From Sphingomonas hankookensis (GTDB lineage: Bacteria; Pseudomonadota; Alphaproteobacteria; Sphingomonadales; Sphingomonadaceae), in assembly GCF_028551275.1 (NCBI RefSeq), contig NZ_CP117025.1, positions 1,359,501 to 1,423,500 on the forward strand: 64,000 nucleotides of DNA, written 5' to 3'. The notes beneath the pieces are model-generated. The model did no database searches and had not been told where the DNA came from. It worked only from the letters and a program-made list of their open reading frames with translations. Within the stretch, counting starts at the first letter, position 1, and every line of letters starts with the position of its first letter. Shown here piece by piece: positions 9,105 to 19,544 of this stretch. The translations under genes and the position numbers were made by a program.

Positions 9105-9553
9105 TGGGCCAAGGCCGCATCGCTGGCGAGCTTGTCGGCGCGCTCGTTATCGGGGTGGCCGGCATGGCCCTTCACCCACACCCATTCGATGCGGTGCGGC
9201 TTGGCGGCGGCGAGGAGTTCCTGCCACAGCTCGGCATTCTTGACCGGCTGTTTCGCAGCGGTCTTCCAGCCATTCTTCTGCCAGCCTTTGATCCATTTGG
9301 TCAGGCCGTCCATGACATAGCGGCTGTCGGTCGACAGGATCACCCGGCACGGGCGCTTCAACGCCTTCAGCCCCTCGATCGCGGCCATCAATTCCATGCG
9401 GTTGTTGGTGGTGACCTTTTCCCCGCCCGACAATTCGCGCTCGCGACCGTCCGCGGCGCGCAGCACCGCGCCCCAGCCGCCGCGGCCCGGATTGCCCTTG
9501 CACGCGCCATCGGTCGCGATTTCCACGCGAGGGAGTTCGGCAGTCTCGGTCAT
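9101..9553 (-). CDS. rnhA: ribonuclease HI
   Basis: This 150-residue protein is the normal length for RNase HI. It shows [41 protein letters not shown] and the C-terminal [15 protein letters not shown], which supply the Asp/Glu/Asp/Asp metal ligands and catalytic His. The enzyme cuts the RNA strand of RNA-DNA hybrids. The start ATG at 9553 overlaps the thrB stop by four bases. The longer upstream reading frame is only a shadow of thrB. Confidence 0.95.
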   Translation of the reverse strand: MTETAELPRVEIATDGACKGNPGRGGWGAVLRAADGRERELSGGEKVTTNNRMELMAAIEGLKALKRPCRVILSTDSRYVMDGLTKWIKGWQKNGWKTAAKQPVKNAELWQELLAAAKPHRIEWVWVKGHAGHPDNERADKLASDAALAQ

Positions 9554-10503
9554 GCGAAGGCGGTCGGGTTCGCGTCGTACCAGTCGAGCCGGCGCAGATA
9601 GGCGAGCGGGTCCTTGCGCGTCACCAGCGCGTCGGCCGGTGTGTTGATCCAGTCCCAGGCGCGGGTCAGCAGGAAGCGGATACAGGCACCCTTCGCGAGC
9701 AGCGGCAGCGCGGCGACCTCCGCATCGGAGAGCGAGGCCTGCGTGCGATAGCCGGCCAGCAGCGCCTGTCCGATCGCCGGGTCGAGGGCCACACCCTTGG
9801 CGTCGAAGCTCCACGCCGAATGGGTGATCGCGACGTCGTAGGCGATGATGTCGGTGCAGGCGAAATAGAAATCGATCAGCCCCGTCACCCGGTCGCCGAG
9901 CATCAGGACGTTGTCGGGAAACAGGTCGGCATGAATCGCGCCGATCGGCAGGTCCGTGGGCCACGTCGCGACGATGGCATCCAGCGCCGAACCCACCCGC
10001 GCGCGAAGGCCTGGCTGAATCGAATCGAGCTGATCGGAGCAGTCGGCGAACAGCTTCGGCCAGACCGCGACGCCCATCGAATTGGCGCGGGTCGGCGCGA
10101 AGCCGGCAAGGCTGCGGTGTAGCGCGCCGAGCGCCGCGCCCGCCGCATGCGCCTGTTCGGCGGTCGGATGGCTGACCGATACGCCCGACAGGAATTCGAT
10201 CAGGCAGGCGGGACGCCCCTCCAGCGTCTGGATCACCTGACCCGCGCGGTCGGGCAGTGCGCGCGGTACGGGGTTGCCCGCATCCGCCAGCGCATCGGTC
10301 ATCGCGAAGAAGAAGGGCAGGTCGGCCAGATCGACCCGCTTTTCATACAGCGTCAGGATGAAACGGCCGGTGGTGGTGTCGACCAAATAGTTGCTGTTCT
10401 CGACCCCCTCGGCGATCCCCTTGGCCGAAATCAGTTCGCCATGGTCGTAACCGGCCAGGAAGCGCGCGAGCGCTTCCGCCGACACTTGCGTATAGACGGC
10501 CAT
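9550..10503 (-). CDS. thrB: homoserine kinase (APH-fold ThrB)
   Basis: The 317-residue protein belongs to the aminoglycoside-phosphotransferase-like homoserine kinases of alphaproteobacteria and pseudomonads, not the GHMP type of E. coli. It begins [20 protein letters not shown] and contains [12 protein letters not shown] (catalytic loop) and [11 protein letters not shown] (metal loop). It phosphorylates homoserine in threonine synthesis. Start and stop codons overlap those of ispH and rnhA, so the three are co-translated. Confidence 0.92.
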   Translation of the reverse strand: MAVYTQVSAEALARFLAGYDHGELISAKGIAEGVENSNYLVDTTTGRFILTLYEKRVDLADLPFFFAMTDALADAGNPVPRALPDRAGQVIQTLEGRPACLIEFLSGVSVSHPTAEQAHAAGAALGALHRSLAGFAPTRANSMGVAVWPKLFADCSDQLDSIQPGLRARVGSALDAIVATWPTDLPIGAIHADLFPDNVLMLGDRVTGLIDFYFACTDIIAYDVAITHSAWSFDAKGVALDPAIGQALLAGYRTQASLSDAEVAALPLLAKGACIRFLLTRAWDWINTPADALVTRKDPLAYLRRLDWYDANPTAFA

Positions 10504-11456
10504 TACGCGGCTTCGAGACCGCGCGGCAGTTTGAACGCGATCGTCTCGCGCGTCATCTCGACCTCGCGCTCGGTCACGTCGAAGCGGGTGGCGATGCGGT
10601 CGACCAGTTCGCGCACCAGCACTTCGGGCGCCGACGCACCGGCGGTGATGCCGAGCGTGCCGACACCGTCCAGCCACGCAAAGTCGAGATCGGCGGCGCG
10701 CTGGATCAGCTTGGCCGAGGTGCCTTCGCGTTCGGCCACCTCGACCAGCCGCACCGAATTGGACGAATTGGGCGCGCCGATGACGAGGACGAGGTCGCAG
10801 CTCTGCGCGATCGCCTTCACCGCATTCTGCCGGTTCGACGTGGCATAGCAGATGTCGTCGGCCTTGGGCGCGACGATGGTCGGGAAGCGCGCGATCGTCG
10901 CCTCGACGATGGCGCGGGTGTCGTCGACCGACAGCGTCGTTTGGGTGAGGAAGGCGAGGTTGTCCGGATCGGCCGGGGTCAGCTTCGCGACATCCTCGAC
11001 CGTTTCGATCAGCGTCATCTGGCCTTCGGGCACCTGGCCGAAGGTGCCGATGACCTCCGGATGGCCGGCATGGCCGACGAACAGGATATGGCGGCCCGAT
11101 GCGACCAGCCGTTCGGCCTGGCGATGGACCTTCGACACCAGCGGGCAGGTGGCGTCGAGATAGTCGAGGCCGCGCTCGCTCGCCGCCGCCGGCACCGATT
11201 TGGGCACGCCGTGTGCGGAGAACACGACTGGCACGCCGTCGGGCACCTGATCCAGTTCCTCGACGAAGATCGCGCCCTTGGCCCTCAGCGAATCGACCAC
11301 GAACTTGTTGTGGACGATTTCGTGGCGGACATAGACCGGCGCGCCGTGTTTCTGGATCGCCAGCTCGACGATCTGGATCGCGCGGTCGACCCCGGCGCAA
11401 AAGCCGCGCGGGGCGGCGATCAGCAATTCGATGGCGGGGCGCGGGGTCTCGGTCAT
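10503..11456 (-). CDS. ispH: 4-hydroxy-3-methylbut-2-enyl diphosphate reductase
   Basis: The 317-residue enzyme is the last step of the MEP isoprenoid pathway, making IPP and DMAPP. The three cysteines that bind the 4Fe-4S cluster lie in [24 protein letters not shown] and [14 protein letters not shown]. The motifs EIVHNKFVV and SAHGV are also present. The ATG at 11456 (MTETPRP) is preferred because the upstream extension is not IspH-like. It heads the reverse-strand operon ispH-thrB-rnhA-speE-like. Confidence 0.96.
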   Translation of the reverse strand: MTETPRPAIELLIAAPRGFCAGVDRAIQIVELAIQKHGAPVYVRHEIVHNKFVVDSLRAKGAIFVEELDQVPDGVPVVFSAHGVPKSVPAAASERGLDYLDATCPLVSKVHRQAERLVASGRHILFVGHAGHPEVIGTFGQVPEGQMTLIETVEDVAKLTPADPDNLAFLTQTTLSVDDTRAIVEATIARFPTIVAPKADDICYATSNRQNAVKAIAQSCDLVLVIGAPNSSNSVRLVEVAEREGTSAKLIQRAADLDFAWLDGVGTLGITAGASAPEVLVRELVDRIATRFDVTEREVEMTRETIAFKLPRGLEAA

Positions 11457-11616
11457 GGAGCCAGCGCTTACAGCTTGTTCGGGCGCGCGCCAAGTGAAGC
11501 CGGGCGGCGGGCCTGCAAACACGCCATTGCTTGCGTGCGCGTAAGGCGGTTCCTATGAAGCATCGCTACTCAGGAGGCGCGGCATCGCCGCACCGTTGCA
11601 TAAGGTACAGATTTCC

Positions 11617-12279
11617 GTGACCCTCCGCAAAACCGCCGCCGTCGCCACCATCGCCCCCGTGCTCGCTCTGGTCGCGCTGTCGGGGTGCAAGCGCACCGGC
11701 GAGCTGGACGTGACTTCGGGCGTCGGCATTTCGGCGGTGCGGTCGGCCTGTCCGGTCGCGGGCGTGCCGGCCGGGACCGGCGACATCACGCTGTTCGATC
11801 CGCCTGCCAGCACCGATGCGAAGGCGATCGACGTCGTCGCGACGCTGACCAACGTCCGCGCCTCCTGCGTCGAGGGGACGGACACGATCAACAGCACGGT
11901 CAGCTTCGACGTGCAGGCGCGGCGCAACCGCACCGATGCGGCGCGGGTCGTGACGTTACCCTATTTCGTGACGGTCGTGCGCGGCGGCACGCAGGTCGTG
12001 TCGAAGCGCATCGGGCAGATCACGCTCAACTTCGCGGCCGGTGAGGCGCGGGCATCGGCGCAGGGGCAGGGGACGGCGATCGTCGACCGCGCCGCCGCGA
12101 CGCTGCCGCAGGAAACCCGCGACCAGATCAACCGCCGCCGCAAGCCCGGGGACCAGGACGCGGCGATCGACCCGCTGTCCGATCCGGCGGTGCGCCAAGC
12201 GGTGCTGGCCGCGACGTTCGAGGCGCTGGTGGGATTCCAGCTGACCGACGCGCAGCTGCGGTATAATGTGACGCGGTGA
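11617..12279 (+). CDS. putative lipoprotein of unknown function
   Basis: This protein of about 220 residues has a lipoprotein signal ending in LVALSGC. The rest is a beta-rich periplasmic domain (TSGVGISAVRSACPVAG, LTNVRASCVEG, LPYFVTVVRGGTQVVSK) ending in a basic stretch, NRRRKPGD. The GTG start at 11617 has AAGG about 12 bases upstream; a TTG start at 11596 is possible. Similar lipoproteins occur in sphingomonads without known function. It stands alone, divergent from ispH. Confidence 0.68.
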   Translation: MTLRKTAAVATIAPVLALVALSGCKRTGELDVTSGVGISAVRSACPVAGVPAGTGDITLFDPPASTDAKAIDVVATLTNVRASCVEGTDTINSTVSFDVQARRNRTDAARVVTLPYFVTVVRGGTQVVSKRIGQITLNFAAGEARASAQGQGTAIVDRAAATLPQETRDQINRRRKPGDQDAAIDPLSDPAVRQAVLAATFEALVGFQLTDAQLRYNVTR

Positions 12280-12311
12280 GGCCGGGCGGAGCGGGTAATC
12301 TGCTTCGTCTT

Positions 12312-12410
12312 CGTCATTCCCGCGAAGGCGGGAATCCATAGACGCTATGGTAGCGCCTCTTGCCTTGACGTCAGCGCGTATGGATTCCCGCCTTCGCGGG
12401 AATGACGACG
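12312..12410. repeat. inverted pair of REP-type palindromes
   Basis: Two copies of an element built on ATTCCCGCGAAGGCGGGAAT stand in opposite orientation about 40 bases apart, at about 12312-12340 and 12379-12410. The second copy is the reverse complement of the first, extended by GACGACG. This REP-pair arrangement lies in the gene-free gap before the glycine riboswitch; nothing else is seen between 12280 and 12580. Confidence 0.75.
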
Positions 12411-12580
12411 TGGTTGAGTTGGCATGCCTACGTCATCCGGTCTGCGCGGGGACTGCCAATCGCGTCGGGAAACGGACCGCTTGCAACGCCCCTTCCGTCC
12501 GCTAGCCGCCCGCTTTCCCGATTGACTAATCCCCACGCCCAAGCCAGAGGTTCGGGCATCAAGGCTTGCAGCCGACGCCA

Positions 12581-12765
12581 CGCGCGGGAGAGTGCGGAGT
12601 GATCCGCCGCCGAAGGAGCAACCGCCCCGGAATCTCTCAGGCAACAGGGACCGCGCGGGGCCACGATACTCTGGAAAGCGTTGCGGCCATAACGGTCGGA
12701 CCACCGAAGGGGTAAGCAGGGCATGTGCCCCGCGAAAGCTCTCAGGTTCCGTGACAGAGGGGGCG
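12581..12765 (+). ncRNA. tandem glycine riboswitch (gcvT leader)
   Basis: Two consecutive glycine aptamers can be read. The first has GGGAGAG, CCGCCGAAGGAGCAA and AATCTCTCAGGCAA. The second has ACTCTGGAAAGC, ACCACCGAAGGGGTAAGC and AAAGCTCTCAGGTTCC. Both show the conserved CCGAAGG and CTCTCAGG cores. The element ends about 65 bases before gcvT, so it should switch on the glycine cleavage operon when glycine is abundant, as in other bacteria. Confidence 0.93.
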
Positions 12766-12829
12766 ATGGTTGCAGGGCGCGCTGTGCCCCTGCGTCCGTC
12801 GATCGTCCCTATCACGAAGGATGTGGCCC

Positions 12830-14032
12830 ATGAGCGACATTGCGCCCGAACCCGCCCACGAACTGCGCGCCGACGGCACCGATCCGGTCGAGGAACTGCC
12901 GCCGCAGGTGCTGCCGCTCGACGCCTGGCACCGGGCGAAGGGTGGCCGCATGGTCCCGTTCGCGGGCTATACGATGCCGGTCCAGTATGAAGGCATCATG
13001 GCCGAGCATCTGTGGACGCGCGAAAGCGCCGGGCTGTTCGACGTAAGTCACATGGGCCAGCTGGTGATCCACGGACCGCATGCGACTGCCGCGCTCGAAG
13101 CGCTGCTGCCGGGCGATCTGCGCATCCTGAAGCCTGCCAAGATGCGCTATTCGCTGCTGCTCGACGAACAGGGTGGCATTCTCGACGACCTGATGGTCAC
13201 GCGGCTGGATGCGGCGGACCCCGGCGTTCCGTTCCCGATGGATGCGGCGGCCGGCGAGGACGCCTTCTATATGGTCGCCAACGGTGCGACCAAATATGAC
13301 GATATCGGCCATCTGCGCGAGCATCTGGCCGACGAGATCACGCTCAACCATCTCGACGACCGCGCGCTGCTGGCGTTGCAGGGGCCGAAGGCGGTCGATG
13401 CGCTGGATCGCATCCTGCCGGGCGTCGCCGCGCTGACCTTCATGACCGCCGGTGCGTTCGAATGGAACGGGCACAAGCTGTGGATCAGCCGTTCGGGCTA
13501 TACCGGCGAGGACGGCTATGAGATTTCGCTGCCCGAGGACGCCGCCACCGCCTTTGCCGACGCGATCTGTGCCGAACCGGAAGTGAAGCCGATCGGTCTG
13601 GGCGCGCGCGATTCGCTGCGCCTCGAAGCAGGGTTGCCGCTCTATGGCCACGACCTCAGCCCCGATACGACTCCGGTCGCCGCCGACCTGGGTTTCGCGC
13701 TGTCGAAGCGTCGTCGCGAGGAAGGCGGCTTCCCCGGCGCCGAGCGTATCCTCGCCGAACGCGCCGCCGGCCCGCAATTGAAGCGGATCGGCGTGATCGT
13801 CGAAGGCCGCCAGCCGGTGCGCGAAGGCGCCGAGGTCGTGGACGCCGACGGCAATGTCGTCGGTCACGTCACCTCGGGCGGGTTCGCGCCGAGCGTGCAG
13901 GCGCCGATCGCCATGGCCTATTGCCCGCCGGCGCTGGCGGAAAGCGGGGCGATCACCCTGCGCCAGCGCGGCAAGCTGCATCCGGCGCGGGTCGTGCCGA
14001 TGCCGTTCGTCCCCCATCGTTACGTCCGTTAA
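12830..14032 (+). CDS. gcvT: glycine cleavage system T protein (aminomethyltransferase)
   Basis: This 400-residue protein transfers the aminomethyl carbon from the H-protein lipoyl arm to tetrahydrofolate. Diagnostic segments are MVPFAGYTMPVQYEGIM, GLFDVSHMGQ, LALQGPKAVDALD, RSGYTGEDGYEI and GLGARDSLRLEAGLPLYGHD. The N-terminus carries about 25 extra residues. The ATG at 12830 is chosen because GAAGGA lies eight bases upstream. It is the first gene of the gcv operon, behind the riboswitch, and is followed 15 bases later by gcvH. Confidence 0.95.
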   Translation: MSDIAPEPAHELRADGTDPVEELPPQVLPLDAWHRAKGGRMVPFAGYTMPVQYEGIMAEHLWTRESAGLFDVSHMGQLVIHGPHATAALEALLPGDLRILKPAKMRYSLLLDEQGGILDDLMVTRLDAADPGVPFPMDAAAGEDAFYMVANGATKYDDIGHLREHLADEITLNHLDDRALLALQGPKAVDALDRILPGVAALTFMTAGAFEWNGHKLWISRSGYTGEDGYEISLPEDAATAFADAICAEPEVKPIGLGARDSLRLEAGLPLYGHDLSPDTTPVAADLGFALSKRRREEGGFPGAERILAERAAGPQLKRIGVIVEGRQPVREGAEVVDADGNVVGHVTSGGFAPSVQAPIAMAYCPPALAESGAITLRQRGKLHPARVVPMPFVPHRYVR

Positions 14033-14047
14033 GAGGGAGTTGCCCCG

Positions 14048-14419
14048 ATGAGCCGTTTTTTCACGCAGGAACATGAGTGGATTGAAGTCGACGGTGAAGT
14101 CGCGACGGTCGGCATCACCGAATATGCCGCCGGGCAGCTGGGCGACATCGTGTTCGTCGACGTTCCCGCCGATGGTCGCGAACTCACCAAGGGCGACGAT
14201 GCCGCCGTCGTTGAGTCGGTCAAGGCCGCTTCCGACGTCTATACCCCGGCATCGGGCACGGTGATCGAGGGCAATGCGGCGCTGACCGACAACCCGGCGC
14301 TGGTCAACGAAGACCCCGAAGGCGATGGCTGGTTCTTCAAGCTGACGCTCCGCGATGAGAGCGAGCTGGGCGAGCTGATGGATGAAGAGAAGTACGCCGC
14401 GTATATCGCGCGGCTGTAA
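14048..14419 (+). CDS. gcvH: glycine cleavage system H protein
   Basis: This 123-residue lipoyl carrier has the lipoylation site at Lys59 in VVESVKAASDVYTP. It starts with SRFFTQEHEWIEV and ends with the acidic MDEEKYAAYI segment typical of the family. It shuttles the aminomethyl group between the P, T and L proteins. It lies 15 bases after gcvT and before gcvPA. Confidence 0.96.
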   Translation: MSRFFTQEHEWIEVDGEVATVGITEYAAGQLGDIVFVDVPADGRELTKGDDAAVVESVKAASDVYTPASGTVIEGNAALTDNPALVNEDPEGDGWFFKLTLRDESELGELMDEEKYAAYIARL

Positions 14420-14440
14420 GGATCGCGCCCGACACCATCG

Positions 14441-14535
14441 TGGTCCCGGCGCAGGCCGGGACCCATGGATACGGGCCGTTCCGATATTTCGATGCCGCCC
14501 GTGTCCATGGATTCCGGCCTTCGCCGGAATGACGG
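14441..14535. repeat. pair of palindromic repeats between gcvH and gcvPA
   Basis: The first unit is GGTCCCGGCGCAGGCCGGGACC and the second is ATTCCGGCCTTCGCCGGAAT. Each is preceded or followed by a CCATGGAT motif in inverse arrangement. They sit inside the gcv operon, where they could trim or stabilise the mRNA. They belong to the same general type as the other REP-like elements in the window. Confidence 0.7.
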
Positions 14536-14565
14536 ATGCGATGGCGGTTCTGCAGTAGGACCATC

Positions 14566-15924
14566 ATGCGCTATCTTCCCCTGACCCCGACCGACCGCGC
14601 GGACATGCTGTCCGTGATCGGTGCCGACAGCATCGACGACCTGTTCGTCGACGTTCCCGAATCCGCCCGGCTCGACGGGCCGGTGCCCGGTCTGCCCAAC
14701 CATGCCAGCGAGCTGGCAGTCGAGCGGCATCTGTCGGCACTGGCGGCGAAGAATGTCGCGGCGGGGTCGGTGCCGTTCTTCCTCGGCTGTGGTGCGTATC
14801 GCCATCATGTGCCGGCCAGCGTCGACCACCTGATCCAGCGTGGCGAGTATCTGACCGCCTATACGCCCTACCAGCCGGAAATCGCCCAGGGCACGCTGCA
14901 GATGCTGTTCGAATTCCAGAGCCAGGTCGCCCGGCTGCTGGGCTGCGACGTGGCGAACGCGTCGATGTACGACGGCTCGACCGCGGCATGGGAAGCGGTG
15001 ACCATGGCCCGCCGCGTGACGCGCAAGGCGAAGGCGGTGTTCTCGGGCGGGGTGCATCCGCATTACGTCTCGGTCGCCAGGACCATGGCGAAGTACACCG
15101 GCGACGTGCTGGACGTGACCGACCCGTGGCTGGTCGCCGAAACCGACGACGATCGGGTGATTGAAAAGATCGACGCCGATACGTCGTGCGTCGTCGTGCA
15201 GTATCCGGACATTCTGGGCCGTATCCCCGACCTGAAGCGCATCGCCGATGCGGCGCATGCGGTAAAGGCGCTGCTGATCGCGGTCGTGACCGAACCGGTC
15301 GCACTGGGCGCGATCGAGGCGCCGGGCCATCTGGGCGCCGACATCGTCGTGGGCGAAGGCCAGTCGCTCGGCGTAGGCCTCCAGTTCGGCGGTCCCTATG
15401 TCGGCCTGTTCGCCTGTTCGGAAAAGCTGGTGCGGCAGATGCCGGGGCGCCTCTGCGGCGAGACCGTCGATGCCGAGGGCAAGCGCGGCTTCGTGCTCAC
15501 CCTGTCGACCCGCGAACAGCATATCCGCCGGGAAAAGGCGACGTCGAACATCTGCACCAATTCGGGGCTGTGTGCGCTCGCCTTCTCGATCCACCTGACG
15601 CTGCTCGGCGAAAAGGGGCTGCGGCAGCTGGCCGAGGTCAATTATGCCAAGGCCTGCGCGGCGGCCGATCGTCTGGCGCAGGTGCCGGGCGTCGAACTGG
15701 TCAACGACAGCTTCTTCAACGAATTCACGCTAAAGCTGCCGACCGAAGCGCGGCCGGTGGTGCGCGAACTGGCCGATCGCGGCGTGCTGGCCGGCGTGTC
15801 GCTCGGCCGGCTCTATCCGGGCGACGAGGGGCTGGCCAACGGTCTGGTCGTGGCGGTCACCGAAACCGTGACCGAGGAAGATATCGAGGCGCTTGCCGTA
15901 GCGCTGACGGAGGTACTGGCATGA
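14566..15924 (+). CDS. gcvPA: glycine dehydrogenase (decarboxylating) subunit 1
   Basis: This 452-residue protein is the N-terminal half of the split P protein. Typical features are [50 protein letters not shown] and [11 protein letters not shown]. With GcvPB it forms the PLP enzyme that decarboxylates glycine. The ATG at 14566 matches the family N-terminus. Its stop codon overlaps the gcvPB start (ATGA). Confidence 0.95.
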   Translation: MRYLPLTPTDRADMLSVIGADSIDDLFVDVPESARLDGPVPGLPNHASELAVERHLSALAAKNVAAGSVPFFLGCGAYRHHVPASVDHLIQRGEYLTAYTPYQPEIAQGTLQMLFEFQSQVARLLGCDVANASMYDGSTAAWEAVTMARRVTRKAKAVFSGGVHPHYVSVARTMAKYTGDVLDVTDPWLVAETDDDRVIEKIDADTSCVVVQYPDILGRIPDLKRIADAAHAVKALLIAVVTEPVALGAIEAPGHLGADIVVGEGQSLGVGLQFGGPYVGLFACSEKLVRQMPGRLCGETVDAEGKRGFVLTLSTREQHIRREKATSNICTNSGLCALAFSIHLTLLGEKGLRQLAEVNYAKACAAADRLAQVPGVELVNDSFFNEFTLKLPTEARPVVRELADRGVLAGVSLGRLYPGDEGLANGLVVAVTETVTEEDIEALAVALTEVLA

Positions 15925-17495
15925 GCGTGAACCAGAGCGGCTGGCGTCCCGAAATGGGCGATGCTTCGCAGGCAGCACAGGCGACCTTTACCGGCAACCG
16001 CGCGCTGATGCTGGAAGAGGCGCTGATCTTCGAGATCGGATCGACCGAAACCACCGGCGTCGACATCGATGCAGCGCCCAAGGTTGCCTCGCGTCTCGGC
16101 AACCATGCCCGCAAGGGCGCGATCGGTCTGCCCGGCCTGTCGGAACCGGAGGCGGTGCGCCACTATACCCGCCTGTCGCGGCAGAATTACGCCATCGACC
16201 TCGGCCTGTTCCCGCTGGGGTCGTGCACGATGAAGCACAATCCGCGCCTGAACGAACGCATGGCGCGGCTGCCGGGCTTCGCCGATCTGCACCCGCTGGG
16301 GCCGATCGACACGGTGCAGGGCGCGCTGGAGCTGATCCATCAGCTGGCACACTGGCTGGTCACGCTGACCAACATGGATTCGGTCGCCATGTCGCCCAAG
16401 GCGGGCGCGCATGGCGAACTGTGCGGTATCCTCGCGATCAAGGCGGCGCTGGAAAAGCGCGGCGAGGGTCATCGCAAGGTCATCCTCGTCCCTGAATCGG
16501 CGCACGGCACCAATCCGGCGACGGCGGCGTTTGCCGGCTTCACCGTGAAGGCGATCCCCGCCACCGCCGAAGGGCGCATCGATACGCAGGCGCTGAAGGA
16601 CCGGCTGGGTCCGGACGTTGCCGGCGTTATGATCACCAACCCCAACACCTGCGGTCTGTTCGAGCGCGACCTGAAGGAAATTTCCGACGCGGTGCATGCG
16701 GCGGGCGGCTATGTCTATTGCGACGGTGCGAACTTCAACGCGATCGTCGGCCGGGTGCGGCCGGGCGATCTCGGCGTCGATGCGATGCATATCAACCTGC
16801 ACAAGACCTTCTCCACCCCGCATGGTGGCGGCGGTCCGGGTTCGGGTCCGGTGGTGTTCTCGAAGGCGCTGACCCCCTTCGCGCCGCTGCCGTTCGTCGA
16901 GAAGCAGGGCGACCGCTTCGTGCTGGTCGAAGAGGAAACCGCCGGCGAGCATCACGCCGACAGCTTCGGCCGAATGGTCGCATTCCATGGCCAGATGGGC
17001 ATGTTCACCCGCGCGCTGAGCTACATCCTCAGCCACGGCGCCGACGGCCTGAAACAAGTTGCCGAAGACGCGGTACTCAACGCCAATTACGTCCTCCGCA
17101 GCCTCGACGACACGCTCGACGCGCCGTTCGGCGACAGCGGCCCGTGCATGCATGAAGCGCTGTTCAGCGATGCGAACCTTGCCGAGGGCTTCTCGACGCT
17201 GGACGTCGCCAAGGGGCTGATCGACGAGGGCTATCACCCGATGACGGTCTATTTCCCGCTGGTCGTCCACGGCGCGATGCTGGTCGAACCGACCGAAACC
17301 GAGAGCAAGGCGGCCCTCGACCAGTTCATCGGTGCGCTGAAGTCGGTCGGCGAACGCGCCAAGGCGGGCGATGCCGCGCTCAAGTCCGCGCCGCACTTCG
17401 CCCCGCGTCGTCGCCTCGACGAAACGCTGGCGGCACGCAAGCCGGTGCTGGCGTGGAAGGACAGCGTCGCGCCGGTGGCGGAAGCGGCCGAATGA
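15921..17495 (+). CDS. gcvPB: glycine dehydrogenase (decarboxylating) subunit 2
   Basis: This 524-residue protein is the C-terminal half of the split P protein and carries the PLP-binding Lys295 in [30 protein letters not shown] and [13 protein letters not shown] are further hallmarks. It completes a gcvT-H-PA-PB operon; the L protein (lipoamide dehydrogenase) is not in the window, as is usual. A strong hairpin follows the stop. Confidence 0.96.
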   Translation: MSVNQSGWRPEMGDASQAAQATFTGNRALMLEEALIFEIGSTETTGVDIDAAPKVASRLGNHARKGAIGLPGLSEPEAVRHYTRLSRQNYAIDLGLFPLGSCTMKHNPRLNERMARLPGFADLHPLGPIDTVQGALELIHQLAHWLVTLTNMDSVAMSPKAGAHGELCGILAIKAALEKRGEGHRKVILVPESAHGTNPATAAFAGFTVKAIPATAEGRIDTQALKDRLGPDVAGVMITNPNTCGLFERDLKEISDAVHAAGGYVYCDGANFNAIVGRVRPGDLGVDAMHINLHKTFSTPHGGGGPGSGPVVFSKALTPFAPLPFVEKQGDRFVLVEEETAGEHHADSFGRMVAFHGQMGMFTRALSYILSHGADGLKQVAEDAVLNANYVLRSLDDTLDAPFGDSGPCMHEALFSDANLAEGFSTLDVAKGLIDEGYHPMTVYFPLVVHGAMLVEPTETESKAALDQFIGALKSVGERAKAGDAALKSAPHFAPRRRLDETLAARKPVLAWKDSVAPVAEAAE

Positions 17496-17502
17496 TCGCC
17501 GC

Positions 17503-17529
17503 CGTCCCGCCCGGTCACCGGGCGGGACG
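17503..17529. terminator. bidirectional hairpin between gcvPB and the acyltransferase gene
   Basis: A perfect 12-base stem (CGTCCCGCCCGG with its complement) closes on a TCA loop between two convergent genes. There is no T run, so termination may depend on Rho or the stem may mainly protect mRNA ends. Confidence 0.55.
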
Positions 17530-17541
17530 ATAGCGCCAGCG

Positions 17542-18552
17542 TCAGAGGATCGCTTCGCGCAGGCGCGGGGCCGGTTTCGCCCGGGCCCGCGCCGCATCGC
17601 ACACCCGCCCGACCACGACCGCCAGCGCCATCATCGCGGCGAGCGCGACCAGTTGCGCGATATCGGCGCCGATGCCTGCCGCCTGCAGCCGGGCGATGAT
17701 CGCATAGCCGATCACGGCATGGACGAGATAGAGCGGGTAGGAGATCGCGCCGAGCCACAATAATAGCGGATGGTCGAGGCCGCGGAGCCGTCCGGTTGCA
17801 ATCCCGAGGAACAGCGCCATCATCGCGATCAACAGCAGCGTGGCGTGCAGACCACCGGTCAATGCCTGTACGCCCAGCATCGCCGCCGCCAGCAACCGCT
17901 GATCCTGCCAGCGAACCGTACCGCGCCAGACGGGATAGGCGATCAGCCCGACCGAGAACCAGATGCAATGTTCGGTCAGCAGGACGAACTGCAGCCAGCC
18001 CGGCGTCGGCAGCAGCCAGCACACCAACCGGACCGCGAGCCATCCGAGGACGAGCCGCTCGATCGACCGCAGCGCGCCGATCCGCCACATGATTGCGATC
18101 AGGGCGTAGAAGATGACCTCCACATTGAGCGTCCAATAGACGCCGTCGACCATCGGCACCCCGGTCAGCTTCTGCATCAGCGGCAGGTTCGCCAGCCATT
18201 CGAGCGGAGTGACTGCCAGCCGCGCCGGTCGGAACGTCCATGCGACGATGCCGGTCAGTATCATCGCCAGCCAATATTCGGGCAGCAAGCGCCGGGCACG
18301 GGCCTGCGCGAACGCCCCCAGGGTCGGCGTCCGTTCGAGCGTGGCCAGCATCGCGAAGGCTGAAATGGCGAAGAACAGCTTCACGCCGTCATCGCCCCAA
18401 CGCAGTTGCAGGTGCGGCAGCGCTGTCCCCGGCACCATGAACTGGATGAAATAGCTGTAGTGGTACAGCACGACCGCCAGCGCCGCGAGGCCACGCAAGG
18501 CGTCCAGCTCCCGCAGCCGGTCGGCGGGGCGGCGGGGGGCGGTTCCTACCAT
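17542..18552 (-). CDS. membrane acyltransferase, acyltransferase-3 (OafA-like) family
   Basis: The 336-residue protein has about ten hydrophobic segments. It starts with the family signature RLRELDALRGLAALAVVLYH, including the DALRG and conserved His motif of Acyl_transf_3 proteins. These enzymes move acyl groups onto sugars of surface polysaccharides or other exported molecules. No SGNH domain is fused. It is convergent with gcvPB and divergent from the transporter gene at 18688. The acceptor is unknown. Confidence 0.85.
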   Translation of the reverse strand: MVGTAPRRPADRLRELDALRGLAALAVVLYHYSYFIQFMVPGTALPHLQLRWGDDGVKLFFAISAFAMLATLERTPTLGAFAQARARRLLPEYWLAMILTGIVAWTFRPARLAVTPLEWLANLPLMQKLTGVPMVDGVYWTLNVEVIFYALIAIMWRIGALRSIERLVLGWLAVRLVCWLLPTPGWLQFVLLTEHCIWFSVGLIAYPVWRGTVRWQDQRLLAAAMLGVQALTGGLHATLLLIAMMALFLGIATGRLRGLDHPLLLWLGAISYPLYLVHAVIGYAIIARLQAAGIGADIAQLVALAAMMALAVVVGRVCDAARARAKPAPRLREAIL

Positions 18553-18687
18553 TCGCCCGATGTGCGGCCACCGGAGTCAAAACCGCGTTAATCGTCGCGC
18601 CGTGGCTCCGCACGGCACCTTCCGCGGCGGCGTGGCGACGCATTGCCTGACGGAACCTTGTCCGATGCGACCGGTTGCCATCGGTAC

Positions 18688-19542
18688 ATGACCGAAACAT
18701 CCACCCCCGCCGACGCGGCGACCGAGGAAGAGCGCAAGGTCGCGCTGGATCCCGAACAGGAAGAGGTGGTCGACGATCGCCGTGCCGCCTCCGCGCTGAT
18801 CGTGCACGAAGTGGTCCGGCGACAGGGGATCGAGGAACTCGAACGGCCCGCCGCGTCGCTGATGTGGTCGGGCATCACCGCCGGTATCGCCATCGGCCTG
18901 TCGCTGCTGGGCAAGGCGGTGATGGAAACCGCTGTCCCCGCCGGCCCATGGACGCCGCTGCTCCAGGCGCTCGGCTATGCGATCGGCTTCGTCGTGGTGA
19001 TCTTGGGGCGGATGCAGCTGTTCACGGAGAGCACGTTGTCGGCGGTCCTGCCGCTCGCGACCGATCCGTCGGTGCGCAACCTGGCGCGAACGCTGCGCCT
19101 GTGGGGCATCGTGCTGTTCGCCAATCTGATCGGCACCTTCGCCTTTGCCGGTTTCGCCATGCTCGGCGGGCTGGGGTCGGAACAGGCAGCCGAATTGCTC
19201 GAGGTAAGCGGGGTCGTGCTGAAGCATGTCGGGATGGAAGGGTTCCTGGCCGGCATCCCTTCCGGCATCCTGCTGGCCAGCGTGGTGTGGACCTTGCCAA
19301 GCGTCGAAGGGCAAAAAGTGACGCTGATCGTGCTGCTGACCGGGTTGATCGATCTGGGCGGCTTTGCCCATGTCGTCGCCGGGTCGGCGGAGATGTGGGT
19401 GCTGGTGCTGCACGGCGACATGGGCGCGGGACAGGCGCTGGCGTTCTTCGTTCCGGTACTGCTCGGCAATATCGTCGGCGGCAGCGTGCTGTTCGCGCTA
19501 TTGGCCCACGCACAGGTACGGGGCGAAATCGAGGAAGATTGA
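18688..19542 (+). CDS. formate/nitrite transporter family protein (YfdC-like)
   Basis: This 284-residue protein has an acidic soluble N-terminus of about 60 residues followed by six hydrophobic segments. The segment SLMWSGITAGIAIGLSLLGK and the central FTESTLSAVLPL region match the YfdC branch of the FNT channel family. The ATG at 18688 fits the family N-terminus. The transported ion is not certain, since YfdC-type members are poorly characterised. It converges with the EamA transporter, two bases apart. Confidence 0.8.
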   Translation: MTETSTPADAATEEERKVALDPEQEEVVDDRRAASALIVHEVVRRQGIEELERPAASLMWSGITAGIAIGLSLLGKAVMETAVPAGPWTPLLQALGYAIGFVVVILGRMQLFTESTLSAVLPLATDPSVRNLARTLRLWGIVLFANLIGTFAFAGFAMLGGLGSEQAAELLEVSGVVLKHVGMEGFLAGIPSGILLASVVWTLPSVEGQKVTLIVLLTGLIDLGGFAHVVAGSAEMWVLVLHGDMGAGQALAFFVPVLLGNIVGGSVLFALLAHAQVRGEIEED

Positions 19543-19544
19543 AC

